Part shown: positions 60,044 to 64,000 of the stretch, piece by piece
How the letters are laid out: each line of letters opens with the position of its first letter
Position numbering within the stretch: the stretch's first letter is position 1
DNA from: Noviluteimonas gilva
GTDB taxonomy: Bacteria > Pseudomonadota > Gammaproteobacteria > Xanthomonadales > Xanthomonadaceae
DNA: 64,000 bases
Direction of reading: 5' to 3'
NCBI RefSeq assembly: GCF_009740395.1
Contig: NZ_WOXT01000001.1
Coordinates: 430,464 to 494,463, forward strand
Notes under the pieces: generated by a model
Seen by the model: only the letters and a program-made list of their open reading frames with translations
Told to the model about the DNA's origin: nothing
Database searches by the model: none
Made by a program: the position numbers and the translations under genes

Positions 60044-61408
60044 TCAGGTTACGGCGGCCGCCGCCTTGCGTACAGGCGTCCGCATCGCCAGCCACAGGCA
60101 CAACAGCACGGCCGGTATACCGACCAACGCAGTTCCGAGGAAGAACAGGGCGTAGGCCTCCAGCAGGGTGCGGCCCTGCTCGAGGTGTTCGACCGCCACG
60201 CCCGTCAGGCCCTTCAGGAACTTGCCCGGCAGCGCGTAGAAGGAACTGAGCAGCGCGTACTGCGTGGCCGTGTACCCCGCGTGCGTCAGCTGCGACATGT
60301 AGGCGATCAGCGCGACGCCGACGAACCCGTTGCAGAAGTTGTCGATCGCCATGACCCCGGCGAACACGCCCGGGTCCGCACCGTGCAGTGCGAGATAGGA
60401 GAAGGCCAGGTTCGAGCCCGGCCCGAGGATCGCGCCCGCGACCAGCGTGGGCAGCGTGCCGAACCGAACCGACGAGATGCCCGCCGCCGCGATGCCGACG
60501 ATCGTGGCCGCAAGACCGATCGACCCGCGCACCCCGCCCACCACGTCCTTGTCCATGCCCAGGTCCGAATAGAACGGATTGGCCATCGGCCCCAGCAGGA
60601 AATCCGGCAGGCGATACAGGCTGATCGCCGCGAGCATCAACAGCGCCCACTTGCCGTGGTCGCGGAAGAACGCGATGAACGGCCCGATCACCGCGTCGAA
60701 CAACCCCCGCGCCGTGAACAACGCCGGATGCGGCGTCGCCGCCGCGCGCACGCTGACCGCCGGCTCGCGCGCCATGAACACCGCGGCGATGCCGACCGTC
60801 ATCAACACGGCCATGATTTCGTAGGACACCGACCAGCCCAGGTGCCCGGCCAGGATCAGGATCAGCGAATCGGTGACCAGCAGCGCCGCGCGATACCCGA
60901 GCGTCGACGACGAGGTCAGCATGCCCTGCTGGTCCGGCGTGTCCGCGCTTTCGATGCGCCAGGCATCGATGACGATGTCCTGCGTCGCCGATGCGAACGC
61001 CACCACCAGCGCGAGCCCGCCGAACACCAGCAACTGATTCAACCCGACGCCGGCGATCGTCAATCCGCCGGTGCCCGGCTGCACGAAGGCCATGCCCAGC
61101 AGCGCGGCGCCGACGACGATCTGCGCGAGCAACATCCAGCCGCGTCGCCGCCCCAACAAGCGCCCGAGCACCGGTGCATCGATCTTGTCGATCAGCGGCG
61201 CCCACAGGAACTTCAGCGAATACGCGACGCCGACCCACGACAGGAACCCGATCGTCGACAACTCGATCTTGTTGTCGCGCATCCAGTAGCCGAGCGTGTT
61301 GCCGACCAGGTAGATCGGAAGGCCCGACGAAAACCCCAGCAACAGCATCACGAGCACTTTGGGCTCGCGCAGGTTGCGCACCACGGTGCGCCAGCCGCCT
61401 TGCGTCAT
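60044..61408 (-). CDS. ampG: AmpG-type muropeptide MFS transporter
   Basis: 454 residues, 12 or more helices. KVLVMLLLGFSSGLPIYLVG and TLGYWMRDNKIELSTIGFLS, KFLWAPLIDKIDAPVLGRLL and ASATQDIVIDAWRIE are conserved in AmpG permeases, including the D-I-x-x-D-A-W-R motif. It imports GlcNAc-anhydroMurNAc peptides into the cytoplasm for recycling; AnmK next door handles the anhydro sugar. In many bacteria this flux also controls beta-lactamase induction. Its ATG overlaps the xth stop by 4 bp. 454 residues is shorter than Pseudomonas AmpG, as in other xanthomonads. Confidence 0.9.
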   Translation of the reverse strand: MTQGGWRTVVRNLREPKVLVMLLLGFSSGLPIYLVGNTLGYWMRDNKIELSTIGFLSWVGVAYSLKFLWAPLIDKIDAPVLGRLLGRRRGWMLLAQIVVGAALLGMAFVQPGTGGLTIAGVGLNQLLVFGGLALVVAFASATQDIVIDAWRIESADTPDQQGMLTSSSTLGYRAALLVTDSLILILAGHLGWSVSYEIMAVLMTVGIAAVFMAREPAVSVRAAATPHPALFTARGLFDAVIGPFIAFFRDHGKWALLMLAAISLYRLPDFLLGPMANPFYSDLGMDKDVVGGVRGSIGLAATIVGIAAAGISSVRFGTLPTLVAGAILGPGSNLAFSYLALHGADPGVFAGVMAIDNFCNGFVGVALIAYMSQLTHAGYTATQYALLSSFYALPGKFLKGLTGVAVEHLEQGRTLLEAYALFFLGTALVGIPAVLLCLWLAMRTPVRKAAAAVT

Positions 61409-62178
61409 AGGTTGTAATCCACGACGAAGGGCGCGTGATCGGAGAAGCGTGGCGTGGGATGGATCGCGCAGGCCTTGAGCTTGTCGCGCAGCGACGGCGT
61501 GCAGAACTGGTAGTCGATGCGCCACCCGACGTTCTTCGCGCGCGCCGCGCCGCGATTGCTCCACCAGGTGTAGTCCTGCCCTTCGGCATGCAGCGCGCGG
61601 TACGCGTCGACCCAACCGCCCTTCTGCGCGCACATGCCGTTGAGCCAGTCGCGCTCGCGCGGCAGGCAGCCGGAGTTCTTCTGGTTCGACTTCCAGTTCC
61701 TGATGTCGAGCTCGCTGCGCACGATGTTCCAGTCGCCGCACAGCACATAGTCGCGACCACTGTGCAGCCAGTGGTGGAGGATCGGCCGCAGCCACTCCAT
61801 CACTTCGAACTTGAAGCCTTGGCGCAGGTCGCCCGACGAGCCGGACGGGATGTAGAACGACACCACGCTCAACTTGCCGAAGCGCGCTTCGATGTAGCGC
61901 CCTTCATCGTCGAACGGCGCCCAGCCCAGGCTCGTGCGCACTTCGTCGGGTTCGTGCTTGCTGTAGAGCGCGACGCCGCTGTAGCCCTTCTTCGTCGTCG
62001 CATCGCGGAACCACGCCTTGTAACCCTTCGGCAGGAATTCGGGGCCGGAGACCTGGTGTTCCTGCGCCTTGGTTTCCTGGAGGCAGAGGACGTCGGCGCG
62101 CTGGTCGGCGAACCAGTCGAAGAACCCCTTGCCCGCCGCGGAGCGGACGCCGTTGGCGTTGAAGCTGACGATGCGCAA
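61405..62178 (-). CDS. xth: Exodeoxyribonuclease III
   Basis: 257 residues. EEP fold: RIVSFNANGVRSAAGKGFFD, LCLQETKAQ (metal Glu), SFYIPSGSSGD, YVLCGDWNIVRSELDI (Asp-Asn pair), WRIDYQFCTP and the terminal RFSDHAPFVVDYNL (SDH). It is an AP endonuclease/3'-exonuclease in base excision repair. The codon before Arg2 is TTG (62178), taken as the start because no ATG or GTG fits; the frame stays open upstream and ATGs there would add about 34 atypical residues. Divergent from pyrE. Confidence 0.9.
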   Translation of the reverse strand: MRIVSFNANGVRSAAGKGFFDWFADQRADVLCLQETKAQEHQVSGPEFLPKGYKAWFRDATTKKGYSGVALYSKHEPDEVRTSLGWAPFDDEGRYIEARFGKLSVVSFYIPSGSSGDLRQGFKFEVMEWLRPILHHWLHSGRDYVLCGDWNIVRSELDIRNWKSNQKNSGCLPRERDWLNGMCAQKGGWVDAYRALHAEGQDYTWWSNRGAARAKNVGWRIDYQFCTPSLRDKLKACAIHPTPRFSDHAPFVVDYNL

Positions 62179-62295
62179 ATCGTGGGACCCGTAACGAAGG
62201 TGCAATGCCAAGCCTAGCCCATTCACGCGCACCGACGGGACCCCTTCGGCGCCGGGCCTTATCATTGGCTTCATCTCAACGCCCCACGGCCCCAC

Positions 62296-62955
62296 GTGAC
62301 CGACCACCGCGCCCGTTTCCTCACACTCGCGCTCCGTGCGCAGGCTCTGCGCTTCGGCGCGTTCACGCTGAAGTCGGGCCGCGAGAGTCCGTATTTCTTC
62401 AACGCCGGCCGCTTCGATTCCGGCGCCGCGCTGGCCGAGCTGGCCGCGTGCTACGCCGACGCGGTCGACGAGGCGGGCGTCGAATTCGACGTTCTCTTCG
62501 GCCCGGCCTACAAGGGCATCCCGCTGGCGACCGCGGTGGCCTGCGAATACGCGCGCCGCAGCCGCGACCTCCCGCTGTCCTTCAATCGCAAGGAAGCCAA
62601 GGCGCACGGCGAAGGCGGCCTGCTGATCGGCGCGCCGCTGGCCGGCAAACGCGTGCTCATCATCGACGACGTGATCACCGCGGGCACCGCGATCCGCGAG
62701 GCGCTCGGGATCATCCGCGACGTCGGCGGCATCCCGGCCGGCATCGTGATCGCGCTCGACCGCCAGGAGCGCGCCAGCGAAGCGCACGCGCAGTCCGCCG
62801 CGCAGGCGGTGGCCGATGAACACGGACTGCCCGTCGTGGCCGTCGCGACCCTCGCCGACCTGCTTGCGTTTGCCGGCGAAAGCGCGGACCTTGTCGACCA
62901 TCGCGATGCCCTGCTCGCCTACCGCGCGCGCTACGGCACCGCCACCGCGCCCTGA
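62296..62955 (+). CDS. pyrE: Orotate phosphoribosyltransferase
   Basis: 219 residues from a GTG start. [20 protein letters not shown] near the N-terminus and [16 protein letters not shown] precede [20 protein letters not shown] and the PRPP-binding motif [18 protein letters not shown]. It joins orotate and PRPP to form OMP in pyrimidine synthesis. The pyrE-xth divergent pair is common in gammaproteobacteria. Confidence 0.96.
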   Translation: MTDHRARFLTLALRAQALRFGAFTLKSGRESPYFFNAGRFDSGAALAELAACYADAVDEAGVEFDVLFGPAYKGIPLATAVACEYARRSRDLPLSFNRKEAKAHGEGGLLIGAPLAGKRVLIIDDVITAGTAIREALGIIRDVGGIPAGIVIALDRQERASEAHAQSAAQAVADEHGLPVVAVATLADLLAFAGESADLVDHRDALLAYRARYGTATAP

Positions 62956-62995
62956 CACGGCGCTTCGGGACAAACGCAGAACAGGGGCTGCGACC

Positions 62996-63718
62996 ATGCC
63001 TGCCAGCAAGACGATCACCACCGCCACATTGTTGCTCGCGCCGTTGTTCGCGCTTGCCCTCGTGTCCGCCGATGGGCACGCGCAGAAGCGCGGCGCGCAG
63101 CCGCAGAAGAACAAGAAACTCTATTGCTGGGAAGAAAACGGCGCGAAGGTCTGCGGCGATGCGCTGCCGGCCGAAGCCGCGGGCGCCCGTCGCACGGAGT
63201 TCAACGCCAGCGGCCGCCATACGGGCGAGATCGAGCGCGCGATGACGCCGGCCGAACGCGCCGAAGCCGCGGCGGCCGCCGCCGCCGACAAGGTGCGCGC
63301 GGAAAACGACGAAGCACGCTTACGCCGCGAGATGGCGATGGCCGAGTCGTACGCCACCGAGGAAGACCTGCGCAAGTCGTTCTCCGAACGCATCCTCCTG
63401 TTGGAGGAATCGCTGAAGGCCTCCGAGCTCGGCGTCGTCGGCCTGCGCCAGAGCCTGGTCGCGCTGCTGCGGCAGGCGGGCGAAAACGAACTCGCCGGCA
63501 AGCCGATCACGCCGGTCGCGCGCAAGAACATCAACACGCAGCATGCGGAATTGCGCCGCCGCGAGCGCCTGTTCGCGCAGCAGCGCGTGCAGCGCGCGAG
63601 CCTCGACGAAGAACTCGATTCGGTCCTGGCGCGCTATCGCGAAATCAAGCAGGGCCAGATGGCGCCGGCGCAGTCCGCCACGGCGCCTGCAACGCAGCCG
63701 CCCGCAACGGGCGGCTGA
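62996..63718 (+). CDS. Exported coiled-coil protein, function unknown
   Basis: 240 residues. A signal peptide (about 1-29, ending DGHAQ) is followed by a basic stretch KRGAQPQKNKKLYCWEENGA with Cys residues at LYCWEENGAKVCGD that probably form a disulfide, similar in style to DUF4124-type N-termini. Residues 80-215 are strongly helical and charged, with heptad character (EAAAAAAADKVRAENDEARL; QRVQRASLDEELDSVLARYR). The last 20 residues are Ala/Pro/Thr-rich. No enzymatic motif. GGGGCTGCGACC precedes the ATG. Follows pyrE by 40 bases. Confidence 0.75.
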   Translation: MPASKTITTATLLLAPLFALALVSADGHAQKRGAQPQKNKKLYCWEENGAKVCGDALPAEAAGARRTEFNASGRHTGEIERAMTPAERAEAAAAAAADKVRAENDEARLRREMAMAESYATEEDLRKSFSERILLLEESLKASELGVVGLRQSLVALLRQAGENELAGKPITPVARKNINTQHAELRRRERLFAQQRVQRASLDEELDSVLARYREIKQGQMAPAQSATAPATQPPATGG

Positions 63719-63730
63719 TCCACCGAAGAA

Positions 63731-64000
63731 TCAGAACGGCAACACGAGATCCGGCCGCACCGCGAGCAACTGTTCGCGGAAGGCGGCCTGGATGCGCGCG
63801 AGTGATTCCTTGCTGTCGCCGTCGAAGCGCATCACCAGCACCGGCGTCGTGTTCGACGCACGCACCAAACCCCAGCCATCCGGCCAGTCGGCGCGCAGGC
63901 CGTCGATCGACGACAGGCGCCCACCTTCGAACTTCGCCTTCGCCTTGAACAGATCGACGAACGAATGCGGATCGTCGTTCGGCGCTGGCACCTTGATCTC
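63731..64000 (-). CDS. Phosphomannomutase/phosphoglucomutase, C-terminal end (gene runs off the right edge)
   Basis: The last 89 codons. The segment RADWPDGWGLVRASNTTPVL, then VMRFDGDSKESLARIQAAFR, is the conserved domain 4 of the AlgC/XanA type hexose phosphate mutase, with RASNTTP binding the substrate phosphate. The family interconverts mannose-1-P/6-P and glucose-1-P/6-P for exopolysaccharide and LPS precursors. The start lies beyond the window; a GTG in the visible part is internal. Ends 13 bases after the convergent coiled-coil protein gene. Confidence 0.85.
   Translation of the reverse strand, partial: EIKVPAPNDDPHSFVDLFKAKAKFEGGRLSSIDGLRADWPDGWGLVRASNTTPVLVMRFDGDSKESLARIQAAFREQLLAVRPDLVLPF

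Overview
The window is chromosomal DNA from a high-GC gammaproteobacterium of the Xanthomonadaceae/Lysobacteraceae type. The clearest pointers are the rRNA operon order 16S, tRNA-Ala(TGC), tRNA-Ile(GAT), 23S, 5S (Ala before Ile, as in xanthomonads), the plant/alphaproteobacterial type of glutamate-cysteine ligase, the two adjacent DsbA genes and the gpmI-envC-ctp order. A Lysobacter-like genus is my best guess; it is inferred from gene content, not from a database search. No prophage, insertion sequence, integrase, CRISPR array or secretion cluster is visible. This is dense core genome with many 1-4 bp stop/start overlaps.

Layout. 0-12 kb: end of an AMP nucleosidase gene, a secreted amidohydrolase pair (one with metal ligands, one without), DUF1761, an HCCA-isomerase-like protein, DegV, a LuxR-type regulator, a likely non-coding RNA with three C-rich loops, a Dph6-like PP-loop protein, the glutathione-dependent formaldehyde pathway (adhC-fghA), a TPR lipoprotein and gshA. 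12-24 kb: engB, diheme cytochrome c4, two DsbA proteins with an EEP-family nuclease, a lytic transglycosylase, cca, VanZ, a MidA-type methyltransferase, a pteridine reductase-like SDR, and tsaD-folB-folK. 24-27 kb: rpsU-yqeY-dnaG, without rpoD next to it. 27-36 kb: a complete aa3 cytochrome oxidase locus on the minus strand (ctaC, ctaD, a 46-residue small protein, ctaG, ctaE, SURF1, a SCO-like protein, ctaA, ctaB). 36-46 kb: putA, FadL-type porin, rhomboid protease, gpmI-envC-ctp. 46-50 kb: a protein of regular VNG repeats, an M28 peptidase lipoprotein, MAPEG and a 2OG-Fe oxygenase. 49.7-55.2 kb: one complete rRNA operon on the minus strand, with a strong promoter and two boxA sites. 55-64 kb: MgtC-like protein, tyrS, an M23 peptidase with anmK and ampG (cell-wall turnover and recycling), xth, pyrE, a coiled-coil exported protein, and the 3' end of a phosphomannomutase/phosphoglucomutase gene.

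How it fits together. Three functional groups stand out. One is assembly and heme supply of the terminal oxidase: the structural subunits sit with CtaG, SURF1, CtaA and CtaB, and cytochrome c4 lies elsewhere in the window. The second is envelope maintenance: Slt, EnvC, Ctp, M23 peptidase, AnmK, AmpG and the DsbA pair. The third is folate/pterin and translation housekeeping: FolB, FolK, SDR, TsaD, S21, YqeY, DnaG, Cca and TyrS.

I found no clear large undescribed system. The observations most worth a second look are the C-rich-loop RNA at 6.34-6.54 kb, the catalytic/non-catalytic amidohydrolase pair at 0.5-3.2 kb, the VNG-repeat protein at 45.9 kb, a 26-bp palindrome over the start region of the M28 peptidase gene, a palindrome inside the predicted fadL promoter, and two very short membrane-protein genes.
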